64,000 nt of DNA from an endosymbiont of Escarpia spicata (GCA_003349915.1 QFXE01000021.1:310001-374000); one strand, 5' to 3'; positions 24,339-36,070 are shown, counted from the first letter of the stretch. Numbers and translations are program-made. Notes: generated by a model from the letters alone, not told the origin.

Positions 24339-26666
24339 CTATATCTTAAACTGTGCAACCAGTTCCTTCAGTTGAACAGAGAGATGATTCAGGCTATCAC
24401 TGGCGGCGGCCACCTGCTCTGAACTCTTTAGGCTCTGTTGTGCCGTTCCGGCAATTCCCTCGGCATTGCGACTGATCTCTTCAGCAACCGCACTCTGTTG
24501 ATGCGTGGCAGTGGCTATCTGAGTTGCCATATCAGTAATAGTATCCACCGATTGTGTAATGGATCCGAGAGACACTCCTGCCTCCTTTGCCCGCTCCACG
24601 GTCGCCTGCACACCTTGCTGACTAATTTTCATCGCCTCGACAGCCTGGCTTGAGTGCTTTTGAAGGTCTTCGATTGTCTCCTCGATTTCGTGAATGGAGC
24701 TTTGAGTTCGGCCAGCCAGTGCGCGCACCTCATCTGCCACGACGGCAAACCCACGCCCTTGCTCTCCCGCCCTTGCCGCTTCAATGGCGGCGTTTAGCGC
24801 CAGCAGATTTGTCTGTTCCGCGACCCCTTGAATCACTTTTAAAATATTGCCGATGCTCTGACTGTCAACTTCCAGTTTTTGGATGACGGATGCAGCACCG
24901 TCAACCTGGACTGCTACACCATCAATAGTGCTCAGTGCCTGCTCGATAATTTTACTACCATCATTCGAGGCTGTATCTGCCTCACCGGCTGCCGTGGCCG
25001 TGGCGGCTGCATTCGATGCCACTTCCCGGACAGTGGCCGCCATTTCGGTAATGGCCGTCGCTATCTGCTCAATTTGGCTCTGCTGCTCAAGATTGATTGA
25101 CTGGGATTCACTGGTGACCGCCTGCAGTTCCCTGGATGAGCCACTCATCTGGTTGGTGGCGTCCGATACCTGTCTGACGCTGTTCTGAAAGCGGGAGAGC
25201 ATATGATTGACCGACTCAGCCATCTGGCTGATCTCATCGTTGCCTGTATCATCACAGCGTTCAACCAGGCTGGCATTTTTCTCAATATCGTTGATGGTAG
25301 CGTTAAGCCTTCGAATAAGGATTGTCCCTTTGCAGGCGAAGAACCAACCGACCAGGATAGAACCGGCCAAAACAGTTGCCAGAATGGCAATAGCGTAGTT
25401 AATAATATCCCGGCTCAAGGCCGCAGCCGATGAGAATGCTTCATCAGTCTCTATTTCGCTGATGATTGACCAGTCGAGCCCGGCAACGTTCAATGGAGCA
25501 TAGGCTGAAAGCACCTGTTTTCCACGATAACCGTCAAAGATACTTACACCAGTTTCATCCCGGCTCGAAGCCGAGGTTGCGGGGGTATCAATCTGCTGTA
25601 ACCCAACATTGGTGCCCTTGTTACTGATTGCATCGGTAATTCCTTTCCTAACGCCAAATTTCCCCAGCAGTGCAGGGTAACTGCCTGGAGATTCCATCAT
25701 GAATCGACTGATACTGCGCGCAACCAGATCCTTATCGACCAGATAGGTCTCACCTGTTTTGCCCTGGCCGACCTCCTGCCACTTACCACCACTGGTCATG
25801 ATGCCGTTCAGCCTGCCTACCGGCATCTGAAAGATGAGTACCCCTATACGGTCCTCATCATCAAAAATAGGAGACGCGATAAAAGCGGCCTGCTCACTGT
25901 AGGACGGCCCATAGGGTTTGAAATCGATGACACTGACATCGTCAGCTTTGTCTGCTTTCATTGCTGACCTGAAAGCTTCCCCCAAACCGGAGTCAGCATG
26001 GGGACCGGAGAGGAGAGAGGTTCCAAAGTCGATCTCTTTGAAGACAGAGTAGACAATGTTACCGTTTTCGGGTTCCACCAGAAAAATATCGTAGTAACCG
26101 AACTTTTCCAGGAACTTCAGCAGTTTTGGGTGGTAAAGACTGTGGATCTGGGCGTAAAGCGTATCATCCTCAGGATCGCTCAACTTCTCTTTTTCACCCA
26201 GCGGATTAGGGTTTGCCTTGAGGTACTGATACTGGATGGCTGTGGTGTTTTCATCCAGACCCGTTATAAACTCATCGACGGCAGGGCTTTGTCCGCCATT
26301 TCGGTTCTGGTATTCAGCAGCGTACTCGTTTTTATAATAGCTCGACAGCTGTTTTCGGTAGAAATCAGGGGCCTGCTCAGCAAATTCACCATAAAAATTA
26401 AGGTAAGCATCTCCTAATCCCAGCATGGCATCCACAACCATCTGGCCGTTGGAGAAGGTCTGGATCTGGGCACTGATCACCCGGAAATAATCCTCTATCT
26501 GCGCTTTTTTACTATCCCGAACGGCGAGGATCTGATGGGTTGCCTGTTCTTCAAGGGCAACCTTGCCACTGGAAATGGCGAGCCATCCGATAAGCGTACT
26601 GGCGCCCAATACCGGGATTGCCGCAAACAGTGCCGCGCCGATGATCACTTTCGTTTTGATTTTCAT
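24339..26666 (-). CDS. Methyl-accepting chemotaxis protein with large periplasmic sensor
   Basis: 775 residues: N-terminal membrane helix (residues about 8-30), a periplasmic sensor of about 370 residues with a Cache-like C-terminal half ([21 protein letters not shown]), second helix near residues 420-445 ([21 protein letters not shown]), a HAMP linker, and the cytoplasmic signalling coiled coil with the conserved hairpin tip around residues 615-650 ([33 protein letters not shown]). It would report an external stimulus to CheA-CheW. The ligand is unknown; it is transcribed after the PstS-like gene and another chemoreceptor, all on the minus strand. Confidence 0.93.
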   Translation of the reverse strand: MKIKTKVIIGAALFAAIPVLGASTLIGWLAISSGKVALEEQATHQILAVRDSKKAQIEDYFRVISAQIQTFSNGQMVVDAMLGLGDAYLNFYGEFAEQAPDFYRKQLSSYYKNEYAAEYQNRNGGQSPAVDEFITGLDENTTAIQYQYLKANPNPLGEKEKLSDPEDDTLYAQIHSLYHPKLLKFLEKFGYYDIFLVEPENGNIVYSVFKEIDFGTSLLSGPHADSGLGEAFRSAMKADKADDVSVIDFKPYGPSYSEQAAFIASPIFDDEDRIGVLIFQMPVGRLNGIMTSGGKWQEVGQGKTGETYLVDKDLVARSISRFMMESPGSYPALLGKFGVRKGITDAISNKGTNVGLQQIDTPATSASSRDETGVSIFDGYRGKQVLSAYAPLNVAGLDWSIISEIETDEAFSSAAALSRDIINYAIAILATVLAGSILVGWFFACKGTILIRRLNATINDIEKNASLVERCDDTGNDEISQMAESVNHMLSRFQNSVRQVSDATNQMSGSSRELQAVTSESQSINLEQQSQIEQIATAITEMAATVREVASNAAATATAAGEADTASNDGSKIIEQALSTIDGVAVQVDGAASVIQKLEVDSQSIGNILKVIQGVAEQTNLLALNAAIEAARAGEQGRGFAVVADEVRALAGRTQSSIHEIEETIEDLQKHSSQAVEAMKISQQGVQATVERAKEAGVSLGSITQSVDTITDMATQIATATHQQSAVAEEISRNAEGIAGTAQQSLKSSEQVAAASDSLNHLSVQLKELVAQFKI

Positions 26667-26760
26667 GGTTTTCTCAAGGAATTTATCTCACTCCTTGAGT
26701 ATCTAAATCATCCCACTGTCAAACGACTCTGGGCATACTTGCGCTAAACTCGGAGCTTTC

Positions 26761-27525
26761 TCATTTCACTCCGACAAACCGCTGCTTTACCACTTCCTGC
26801 CCCTCGGGCGAAAGGGTCCATTCAATGAATTTTCTGATCTCACCCATAGGCTCGCCGTGAGTGACCAGATTGAGTTCACGGGTAACCGGGTAGTTGGAAT
26901 TATCCAATGCCGGCTTTTCACCATCGACAGTGATTATGGCAATCCTTTTGACGCTTTTGAGAAAGGCCAGACTGATCTGACCAATGGCGCCCCGTTCATG
27001 AATTACCCGGGCAACGATTTTTCTGTCGGGAGAAACCACTGCCGTCCCCGAATACTCGGCGCCACCCATCACTTTTTTCTGGAACACATGACGGGTTGCG
27101 GAAGCGGGTTTGACGATATAAGGCTTGATCATCAAATCTTCCCCCCCCAGCTCTTTCCAGTTCTTAATCTTCCCGCTGAACACATCCCTGAGTTGCGTTT
27201 TGGAAAGCTGGGTCACCGGGTTACGAATATTGACCACCGCAGCAATGGCGTCTTTGCCGATCATCACCGCCCGCACGCCCTGTTTCAGCGCGCTGGGATC
27301 AACCATGCGGGCGACTCCGCCCAGTTCACAGGTATCCCAGGTGGCACACTGCTCTCCGCCCAGGCTTTCGCTGTCATCATTGACCTTGAACGAGGATCCC
27401 ACGTAGACCTTATCGGCATCGGATATGAATTTTCCGACCGTGGAGGAGCCTTCGTAGTTGATGGTGCCTGCCATAACGGAAAAGGCAGCAAGCAATCCTA
27501 TTAGTACTGCAAATGCTGTATTCAT
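26761..27525 (-). CDS. PstS-like periplasmic substrate-binding protein
   Basis: 254 residues with a signal peptide at the N terminus (hydrophobic FAVLIGLLAAFSVMAG). The fold features of phosphate-type binding proteins are present: INYEGSSTVGKFISD near the start, SALKQGVRAVMIGKDAIAAVVN (anion loop), LRDVFSGKIKNWKELGG, and GAIGQISLAFL. There is no ABC permease or ATPase next to it; it lies between two chemoreceptor genes, so it may be an anion sensor that presents ligand to one of them rather than an import component. The specific anion is undetermined. Confidence 0.85.
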   Translation of the reverse strand: MNTAFAVLIGLLAAFSVMAGTINYEGSSTVGKFISDADKVYVGSSFKVNDDSESLGGEQCATWDTCELGGVARMVDPSALKQGVRAVMIGKDAIAAVVNIRNPVTQLSKTQLRDVFSGKIKNWKELGGEDLMIKPYIVKPASATRHVFQKKVMGGAEYSGTAVVSPDRKIVARVIHERGAIGQISLAFLKSVKRIAIITVDGEKPALDNSNYPVTRELNLVTHGEPMGEIRKFIEWTLSPEGQEVVKQRFVGVK

Positions 27526-27634
27526 CGTCTCCTTCCCGCGCAGAATAGCGCAATTTTTTCAGATATATAGGGGAGTATCGACGATACTCATATTTTCTTT
27601 AGGGCTAATGCATCAGGAGCACCCTACCGGATCA

Positions 27635-30600
27635 TTACTCTGGTAGAGTAAAGTTGCTGACCAATTCCACCAGTCGCCTGGCTTGGTCATCGAGGGATTG
27701 ACTGGCCGCCGAAGTCTCTTCACTCAGCGCCGCATTCTGTTGTGTGCTGTCGTCCAGCTGGATGACGGCCTGGTTTACCTGCCGAATGCCCTCCGCCTGC
27801 TCTGTACTGGCAGCGGCTATCTCGGAGACCACATCGCCAACCTTTTTCATGGCGTCAATCATCTCTCTCAGGGTCTCCCCGGATTTATTGACCAGACCAG
27901 AGCCTGTCGCCACTTTTTCTTCGCTGTCCTTAATGAGCGCCTTGATCTCCCCGGCAGCAGTAGCACTGCGTTGAGCCAGGTTTCTAACCTCGGTTGCCAC
28001 TACGGCGAAGCCACGCCCCCTCTCTCCCGCACGCGCCGCCTCCACCGAAGCGTTGAGTGCCAGCAGATTGGTCTGGAAGGCAATCTCATCGATAACCCCA
28101 ATGATGTTGGCGATCTTACTGCTTGACTGGCTGATCTCTTCCATCGCCTGGACAGTTTGGGTCACCACCTCGCTGCCCTGTTCTCCGACACCTCTGCCCG
28201 CAATTGCCAGTTGATTGGCGACAGAGGCGTTTTCTGCATTTTGCTGCACTGTACCGGTCAACTCCTCCATGCTGGCAGCGGTCTCTTCCAGACTTGAGGC
28301 CTGTGTTTCTGCACGCCGCGACATCTCCGTACTCCCGGAGGCGATCTCAGAGGTGGATTGCGTGATGGCGTCGGCGGAGGATTGGATCTCCTGAACCATG
28401 TTTCTGAGTTTGTCCACCGTCCGGTTTGCCGCTTCGGCCAAACGCCCAAAAGCCCCCTCACTCTCTTCACTGAGCTTTCGGGTCAGATCACCATCGGAAA
28501 GAGAGCCGAGAACCCCCTCCATCTCTGAAACGCTCTCAGCTACAACCTGGGTAAGCTTGTTGATACCTGTACCAAGGTTCCTCATGAATCCGTGTTTATC
28601 TTCAAGATCGATGTGCTGTTGCAGTTCTCCCTGCACCACACCTTCCACCACAGCGGCCACTTCCTCTTCCACCTGGACCTGCTCGGTGACATCACTCCAC
28701 TCGGTCGCGGAACCCTGTCGCTCTCCCTCATCATCCATGACCGGGCTGGTTGCAAGGTCAAAGATACGACTGCCGATGTCAATCCGGGATCGGTCTGTGG
28801 TGGTCAACTGGTCAAGTAACTGGCGTTGCTGCTCCGGGTGTTTGTGGAAACGGTCAAGACTTGAGCCGATGATAGCCTCGGCGGAAAAATCAGGGAGCGC
28901 CCTCTGGATCTCCTTCTCAACATCATGGAACAGTTTCTGAACGGCCCTGTTGGTGTAGATGATGTTGTGATCCCGGTCAGAAACCATCACGCAGCTGGAG
29001 ACATTGTCCAGCGCTGTCTGGATCCGCAGGGCCTCGTCTGCCCGGCGTTCGGCCTCTGTGATATCGAAACCGAGCTTGATCTGCATTGCCTTCAGGCCGC
29101 GCAGCACATTGCTGATCTCATCTTCCGATGTTGGCTCAATCCTGTTGTGATATTCACCGGAACTGATACGGCGAAAAATCTTCAGCGTCTCCTGGAGTGG
29201 AATGGCCACGCTTCTGCGCAACAGAATATAGCTGATGAGAATTGTGGCAAGCACGATGAACAGCGCTGCGCCCACTGCGATATAAACAACCTTCAACGCC
29301 TCCTGCTCACGCAAACTCAGGCCCGCATAAATCTGCCCGATGCCGATATCAAACAGTTGCAAAAGGCCATCTATCCCTTGCACCGAGCGACTGGAAAAAT
29401 CCTCCGGCGTGACGCCGGACTCCTCTCCAGTCAACACCTTGTTCGCCATGAGCTCCTGCATTGCTGGCAAGAGTCCAGAGGATGCGTACTTGTACTCGCC
29501 AAAAGGTGGCGTTGTTTTCTCTTCCAGTCCGGGGGTGTTCGCCGTCGTCTCCTCCAGCAACCTTCTGGAACGCTCATCCAGAATCGTCAAGCTGTAAAAA
29601 GTATTGGTCAGCCCGGACTCACTCTCTTCATCCAATTCACCACTTGCCTGCAGTGCCGTTACGATGGATTGAGATTGGCTTAGAAAATCCGCCATCTGCG
29701 GCAGCAGTTCGATGAGCAGGACACTCCAATTCTGAGTGTTCACATTTGGATCCTGCTTCAGCCCGGAATGCTTGCCCAGCAGGCGGAACATCTGCATCAG
29801 GTCAGACTGAAGTTCAGTATGCAGGAAAACATTCTCAGCCGGGTCATGATCTCTATACCCTTCGCGAATCTCTTCCCAGTAACTTTCGAGCCCCTCCAGA
29901 TTTTCCTCCAACTGGAAGCGGTTATGATGCCGCACGATAAGTTGCCGGATCTTGACGAGATCTTTCGAAATCTGATTATCCAGCGCCTCCAGGTTCTCAC
30001 CGGCCCCGTCATCACCGGCCAGGAACGCGGTACTTCGGCGGCGGTGGTCCGCGATGTGCAGCAGGGTCTGCTTCAGATGGCTCAGGTGTTCCGCGCCAAG
30101 CTGCTCCGTCTCCACCACTTGCAGCGCCTGCCATCTGTCCAGAATCAAAACGGAAGCAAACAGGATGACCGCAATAACGGGAATGGCCGAAACCACCATC
30201 AGCTTCTTCAAAATACTGAAACGGCGAAACAGATTGAGCCGATCGCGCCAGGGCGAGCGGATCACACTCCCCTCTCGGAGACTGACCTTGCCTTCCGCCG
30301 CCAGTTTGTAGACGGTTTCCGCTGCCGAGATCTGCTCTCGGCTGGGCTTGTTGCGTACCGAAAGAAAACCGGCAATCTCACCCTCTTCAAAAATGGGGGC
30401 CACGTTGGCTTCCACCCAGTAGAAGTCACCGTTTTTGCAGCGGTTTTTTACAATTCCCGTCCAGGGACGCCCTGACTTGAGGGTCTGCCACAGATCCCCG
30501 AACGCGCCGGACGGAACATCCGGATGACGAACGATGTTGTGATTTTTCCCGATCAGCTCAGCTTCAGTGAAGCCACTGATATCGATAAACTCCTGGTTGG

Positions 30601-30697
30601 CAAAGGTGATGATTCCCTTCAAATCTGTCTTGGAGACGATCGTCTGACCATCCCGCATGACCCGCTCGTTATCAGTAACTGGAAGATTGACCTTCAT
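27635..30697 (-). CDS. Large chemoreceptor with two PAS modules and NIT/4HB-like sensor
   Basis: 1020 residues. An N-terminal PAS domain (residues about 20-120) has DLKGIITFANQEFIDISGF and NGDFYWVEANVAPIFE; then a membrane helix near residue 165-190, a periplasmic helical sensor of about 280 residues with RRRSTAFLAGDD (resembling nitrate/nitrite-sensing NIT sequences), a second membrane helix near 470-495, HAMP, a second PAS (VSDRDHNIIYTNRAVQKLF) and a long coiled signalling domain with the tip [21 protein letters not shown] near residue 880. It is transcribed away from hicA; a run of nine C on the coding strand (30749-30757 on +) lies about 50 bases before its start. Confidence 0.9.
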   Translation of the reverse strand: MKVNLPVTDNERVMRDGQTIVSKTDLKGIITFANQEFIDISGFTEAELIGKNHNIVRHPDVPSGAFGDLWQTLKSGRPWTGIVKNRCKNGDFYWVEANVAPIFEEGEIAGFLSVRNKPSREQISAAETVYKLAAEGKVSLREGSVIRSPWRDRLNLFRRFSILKKLMVVSAIPVIAVILFASVLILDRWQALQVVETEQLGAEHLSHLKQTLLHIADHRRRSTAFLAGDDGAGENLEALDNQISKDLVKIRQLIVRHHNRFQLEENLEGLESYWEEIREGYRDHDPAENVFLHTELQSDLMQMFRLLGKHSGLKQDPNVNTQNWSVLLIELLPQMADFLSQSQSIVTALQASGELDEESESGLTNTFYSLTILDERSRRLLEETTANTPGLEEKTTPPFGEYKYASSGLLPAMQELMANKVLTGEESGVTPEDFSSRSVQGIDGLLQLFDIGIGQIYAGLSLREQEALKVVYIAVGAALFIVLATILISYILLRRSVAIPLQETLKIFRRISSGEYHNRIEPTSEDEISNVLRGLKAMQIKLGFDITEAERRADEALRIQTALDNVSSCVMVSDRDHNIIYTNRAVQKLFHDVEKEIQRALPDFSAEAIIGSSLDRFHKHPEQQRQLLDQLTTTDRSRIDIGSRIFDLATSPVMDDEGERQGSATEWSDVTEQVQVEEEVAAVVEGVVQGELQQHIDLEDKHGFMRNLGTGINKLTQVVAESVSEMEGVLGSLSDGDLTRKLSEESEGAFGRLAEAANRTVDKLRNMVQEIQSSADAITQSTSEIASGSTEMSRRAETQASSLEETAASMEELTGTVQQNAENASVANQLAIAGRGVGEQGSEVVTQTVQAMEEISQSSSKIANIIGVIDEIAFQTNLLALNASVEAARAGERGRGFAVVATEVRNLAQRSATAAGEIKALIKDSEEKVATGSGLVNKSGETLREMIDAMKKVGDVVSEIAAASTEQAEGIRQVNQAVIQLDDSTQQNAALSEETSAASQSLDDQARRLVELVSNFTLPE

Positions 30698-30842
30698 GAG
30701 ACGCTTCTTTTTAGTAAAAACCGGACAACTGAGGGGATTAGCGTCAATGGGGGGGGGAACTTGAGGCCTTCTCGATATTTGGCGGCGTGTTTCGCATCAC
30801 CAAGTCTGCGCAACAACCAACACTGTTTTATACTCAGTCGCT

Positions 30843-31115
30843 ATGAGTCAAAAACATTCACGCATCCTGCATGCGATCCTCCAGGGACCTGCCGGCGGCA
30901 ATATCCATTGGCGGGACATTGAATCACTGCTGCGACATCTTGGCGCCGACATCCAGGCGGGCCACGGCGCGCGCATGCGGATTACCCTGAATGGCGTTGA
31001 AGGCACTTTGCATCGTCCCCACCACAGCAGCACATACAGCAAGCAGGATATCCATCACCTGCGTGACTACCTTATCTCTGCCGGCGTGGATATGTCGGCT
31101 TTGAATAATGAATAA
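30843..31115 (+). CDS. hicA: HicA-family protein, apparently without a HicB partner
   Basis: 90 residues resembling HicA mRNA interferase toxins: an N-terminal SRILHAILQGPAGGNIHWRDIESLLRHLGA and a C-terminal HRPHHSSTYSKQDIHHLRDYLISAGVD. The double-stranded RNA-binding-like fold with the conserved histidine (in the THR/LHRPHH region) is plausible. No HicB antitoxin lies on either side within a few hundred bases, so it is either an orphan, a solitary housekeeping homologue, or paired elsewhere. It is divergent from the large chemoreceptor gene. Confidence 0.75.
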   Translation: MSQKHSRILHAILQGPAGGNIHWRDIESLLRHLGADIQAGHGARMRITLNGVEGTLHRPHHSSTYSKQDIHHLRDYLISAGVDMSALNNE

Positions 31116-31222
31116 TCCTGGGCTGAGGCTGGCCTGGCTGACCTCATTGTTTCTTCATCCATCCCTGGAGGTGTTCTTTGAGACGATCTGACAAAACGTC
31201 TCGCCGGATCATTATCCGAGGA

Positions 31223-31756
31223 TTAAAAATCGCTGGCTGCAGCAACCTTCAAGGGGTTCGGGTTCGGCTGCGCCAATGTCGAGACCTTCTGATCACCGGC
31301 GTTTGAAGCCAGCTCTTTCTGCATCTCACGCAGCTGACCGGCCAACTTCTCAGCATTGTTTACGCCACGGGCATTTATCATGGAAATCGTATACCAAACA
31401 TAAAAGGACTTGGCTGCATAATCACTGACCTTGCCAAGCTCTACACCAAGCGAGATTCCCTTTTCACAATACTCTTCAATACCAACATATATGCCACTAT
31501 CCGCTTTTATCTGAGCGAGTCCGAAATAGACACCATACAGCATCTTTTTAATCGAACGCCGCTGATTGTGATTCATTTCAGAATCCGGCGCGTCCAACGC
31601 CGTTTCAAAATTCTCTTTTGCACACAACAGATTGTTAGACTCATAACAATCCATTCCCACACCCAATAATTTTTCATCCTGATCCGTCAGAGAATAAACT
31701 TTTGTAACACCAAGCAGCAAAAAAAGGAGGAGGATGATACGGACTTTCATTTTCAT
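31223..31756 (-). CDS. Exported protein with TPR-like helical repeats
   Basis: About 177 residues from the ATG at 31756, preceded by GAAGGT. The first 25 residues form a signal peptide ending before LTDQ (VRIILLLFLLLGVTKVYS). The mature part has paired cysteines and helix pairs (MDCYESNNLLCAKENFETALDAP, IGEEYCEKGISLG) consistent with SEL1- or TPR-like repeats. Alternative starts at 31765 and 31750 exist. It is not recognised further; it is transcribed alone, with a tRNA on the same strand upstream. Confidence 0.75.
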   Translation of the reverse strand: MKMKVRIILLLFLLLGVTKVYSLTDQDEKLLGVGMDCYESNNLLCAKENFETALDAPDSEMNHNQRRSIKKMLYGVYFGLAQIKADSGIYVGIEEYCEKGISLGVELGKVSDYAAKSFYVWYTISMINARGVNNAEKLAGQLREMQKELASNAGDQKVSTLAQPNPNPLKVAAASDF

Positions 31757-31967
31757 GACCTTCATTTGAAAATAACGTTTTAACAAACCCGATCTGCAAA
31801 AGACCAAGCCACCAGTGGCGTGATGCCAGACACCAGATTTCACGTGAAATATAGCGTCATCGTTAACAATATAGTCGGCGTCCATAGAAATATCTTCACT
31901 CTATTCGACGTTTAATTGACCCAAAACAATGTCACCCTATGCTCTTCCCGCCTCCACAAACAGAAAA

Positions 31968-31985
31968 GCCACCCCGGTGGGTGGC
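31968..31985 (-). terminator. Rho-independent terminator downstream of tRNA-Arg
   Basis: GCCACCC (31968-31974) pairs with GGGTGGC (31979-31985) around the loop CGGT. On the minus strand it follows the tRNA 3' end and is succeeded by TTTTCTGTTT, a T-rich tract; on the plus strand it is followed by TTTCTCTTTTT, so it could work in both directions. Confidence 0.75.
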
Positions 31986-31995
31986 TTTCTCTTTT

Positions 31996-32072
31996 TGGCG
32001 CGCCCGACAGGATTTGAACCTGTGACCCCCGCCTTCGGAGGGCGGTACTCTATCCAGCTGAGCTACGGGCGC
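31996..32072 (-). tRNA. tRNA-Arg (anticodon CCG)
   Basis: On the minus strand the sequence begins GCGCCCG, has the D-arm (TAGCTCAGCTGGATAGAG), anticodon stem-loop CCGCC-CTCCGAA-GGCGG with CCG at positions 34-36, the T-arm (GGTTCGAATCC) and the acceptor return CGGGCGC followed by discriminator G and an encoded CCA. The acceptor and T stems pair fully. The CCG anticodon reads the CGG arginine codon. Confidence 0.95.
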
Positions 32073-32218
32073 GAAGATCGCGTATTTTACCCGCCGCCCA
32101 AGTGTGCGTCTATGCCGGTTCGCGCTTTTCTCTTCCGACCTGTATAATCCGCTGATTTACTAATACTGGGCTCGCGACAGCGGACCATGATTGAATCCTT
32201 TTGTGGAGGAAGATGCCT

Positions 32219-32707
32219 GTGAATAAGTTTGCCGCCCCTATGAGTATTGCGCTGGCTGGTGCCATGGTCCTGGTTTCAGCGAGCCAGGTAATGGCTGATG
32301 ACCGTGACGATGTGCTGTCCCGGATCAAGCCGGTCGGTACGGTTGCCATTGAGGGACAGCCCGCACCGGCTGCTGCCCCAGCGCCAGTCGCTGCTGCTCC
32401 GGCGGCTACAACTGCTCCCGCAGCCGCCCCAGTAGCGGCTCCTGCACCGGCTGCCGGTGGATCTGAGGGTGCTACTCTCTATGCCGCCAAAGGCTGTGCG
32501 GGCTGTCATGGGGCAGATGGAAAAACGACCATCATGCCGGTCTACCCCACGCTGGCCGGACAGACCTCTGCCTACCTCGTAGCACAGATGAAGGACATCA
32601 AGAACGGCGCCAGAAACAACGGCCAATCTATCATCATGAAAGGAATTATTGCGGGTGTCTCTGATGCGGAAATAGAGACCATTGCAGATTGGCTGAGCAA
32701 TCAGTAA
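32219..32707 (+). CDS. Class I c-type cytochrome, exported, single heme
   Basis: 162 residues from GTG at 32219; this start is preferred because GGAGGA sits about nine bases upstream, whereas the in-frame ATG at 32213 is too close to it. A signal peptide (FAAPMSIALAGAMVLVSASQVMA) precedes a long flexible alanine/proline-rich linker and a heme domain with CAGCH, a methionine ligand candidate in MPVYPTLAGQ, and a C-terminal helix (IAGVSDAEIETIADWLSN). It would carry electrons in the periplasm. No oxidase gene is next to it. Confidence 0.9.
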   Translation: MNKFAAPMSIALAGAMVLVSASQVMADDRDDVLSRIKPVGTVAIEGQPAPAAAPAPVAAAPAATTAPAAAPVAAPAPAAGGSEGATLYAAKGCAGCHGADGKTTIMPVYPTLAGQTSAYLVAQMKDIKNGARNNGQSIIMKGIIAGVSDAEIETIADWLSNQ

Positions 32708-32773
32708 GCCGTTTTCACTGGCTTTTTAACCAAGAGCCCCTCGTGTCTCTTGGTAGTCTACACAGGGGCATGG

Positions 32774-32820
32774 GTCAAATTTGACGCATAGGGAATGGAG
32801 TCAAACTCGACTCCATTCCC
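32774..32820. repeat. Nested palindromes: GTCAAATTTGAC and a 12-bp perfect hairpin
   Basis: A perfect 12-base palindrome (32774-32785) is followed by GGGAATGGAGTC (32791-32802) and its exact mirror GACTCCATTCCC (32809-32820), loop AAACTC. It lies between the cytochrome c gene and the rep stop codon. Without a T-tract it is unlikely to be a classic terminator and may be a scattered repeat. Confidence 0.7.
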
Positions 32821-32829
32821 CCACCCGAC

Positions 32830-34836
<2,007 letters not shown>

Positions 34837-34969
34837 CTTGTTGCCAGGAAGTTTAGGGCGCTGTTTGGCCAGGAAGAGTACGCAGAGCATTTTGCCATTG
34901 CAACCATGCAAGCATCTGATTCGTGACCTTGATATGATGAATGCCTTCCTCATAGATATCGAGCAAGCC

Positions 34970-35695
34970 ATGAGCATCCAGACCAAAGACCGGCGCTCCA
35001 AGAGCCGGCCACTGGCGGAAAAACAGCTGACCCGTGAATCCTGGCGGGTTTTTCAGATCATGGCCGAATTCGTTGAAGGGTTCGAGCAGTTGGGACAGAT
35101 CCGGCCCTCGGTGAGTTTCTTCGGCTCCGCCCGCACCCCTCGCAGCCATCCGCACTATGCCCTGGCGGAAGAGATTGCACGACGTCTCTCCGACAGCGGG
35201 TTCTCGGTAGTCAGCGGTGGTGGTCCCGGCATCATGGAAGCAGCCAACAAAGGGGCTTTCGAGGGAAAATCAACCAGTATCGGCCTGAACATCCAGCTTC
35301 CGATGGAGCAGGTGGGCAACCCCTATCAGGATATCTCGCTCAACTTCAAATATTTTTTCTCCAGAAAGGTGATGTTCGTAAAATACGCTTCCGCCTATGT
35401 GGTCATGCCCGGTGGCTTCGGCACCCTGGATGAGATGGCGGAGATCCTGACCCTGGTGCAGACCCGCAAGACCAGGGAGATCCCGATTATTCTGGTGGAT
35501 GACAAATTCTGGCAGGGTTTGCTGGAGTGGTTCCGCAGCTCACTTTGTGAAGCCGGTACCATTTCACCCTCCGACCTCGATCTGGTGCAGGTCTGTAACG
35601 AGCCGCAAGAGGTGGTGGATGCTATCTTTACGCACTACGAGAGTCGTGGCTTCGAACCTTCAGCTGAAGAGCAGGAGATGCTGCTTGAACTTTAG
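34970..35695 (+). CDS. LOG-family (TIGR00730) nucleotide-binding Rossmann protein
   Basis: 241 residues with the LOG signatures GGGPGIMEAANKGA and MPGGFGTLDEMAEILT, plus FFGSARTPRSHPHY near the N terminus. LOG proteins hydrolyse the ribosyl-purine bond of nucleotide 5'-monophosphates, and plant relatives release cytokinins. The ATG at 34970 is taken as start; an in-frame ATG at 34937 is possible. The gene is divergent from rep, sharing about 130 bases of promoter region, and is followed by the DUF2782 gene ten bases downstream. Confidence 0.9.
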   Translation: MSIQTKDRRSKSRPLAEKQLTRESWRVFQIMAEFVEGFEQLGQIRPSVSFFGSARTPRSHPHYALAEEIARRLSDSGFSVVSGGGPGIMEAANKGAFEGKSTSIGLNIQLPMEQVGNPYQDISLNFKYFFSRKVMFVKYASAYVVMPGGFGTLDEMAEILTLVQTRKTREIPIILVDDKFWQGLLEWFRSSLCEAGTISPSDLDLVQVCNEPQEVVDAIFTHYESRGFEPSAEEQEMLLEL

Positions 35696-35704
35696 GAGAT
35701 AACA

Positions 35705-36037
35705 ATGAAAAAACTGCAGGCTCTGCTTTTTGCATGCTCGACCGTTTTTTCCATCCAATCAATGGCTGCAGAACCCCCGGCCGTACCTGAACCACCAGAT
35801 ATCCCACCGCCCGTTGTCAGCGGTGAGTCCCTGGAGCCGGAAGTCACCATCATCAAGAAGGAAGAGGGCACCCTCTACGAATACCGGGTCAACGGTCTGC
35901 TCTATATGGTCAAGGTCGTGCCCCAACTTGGCCCACCCTACTATATGCTCGACCGGGACGGCGACGGCGAATTCGACTCAAGGGGCAGCGATCCCACCAA
36001 TGTCTCCGTGCCCCAGTGGGTTCTGTTTCGCTGGTGA
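35705..36037 (+). CDS. DUF2782 family exported protein
   Basis: 110 residues with a signal peptide (MKKLQALLFACSTVFS; cleavage near MAAEP) and the family core: EVTIIKKEEGTLYEYRVNGLLYMVKVVPQLGPPYYMLDRDGDGEF. Function is unknown; family members are periplasmic or membrane-associated proteins of gammaproteobacteria. The ten-base gap after the LOG gene suggests a two-gene operon. Confidence 0.85.
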   Translation: MKKLQALLFACSTVFSIQSMAAEPPAVPEPPDIPPPVVSGESLEPEVTIIKKEEGTLYEYRVNGLLYMVKVVPQLGPPYYMLDRDGDGEFDSRGSDPTNVSVPQWVLFRW

Positions 36038-36070
36038 GGCTTTGGCCGTACAATCCCGATTTTCGATTAC

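Noticed and set aside
30749-30757. Phase-variable contingency tract controlling the chemoreceptor.
   Set aside because: A run of nine is suggestive only; without read variation no claim is made beyond the low-interest note.
31929-32147. Plus-strand open frame across the tRNA-Arg gene.
   Set aside because: It overlaps a tRNA with full pairing and its terminator, and the amino acid sequence is a spurious reading ([20 protein letters not shown]) commonly produced by antisense tRNA-Arg genes.
32728-32753. ACCAAGAG/CTCTTGGT inverted repeat after cytochrome c as a terminator.
   Set aside because: Eight-base stem with a ten-base loop and no T-tract on either strand; too weak to list.
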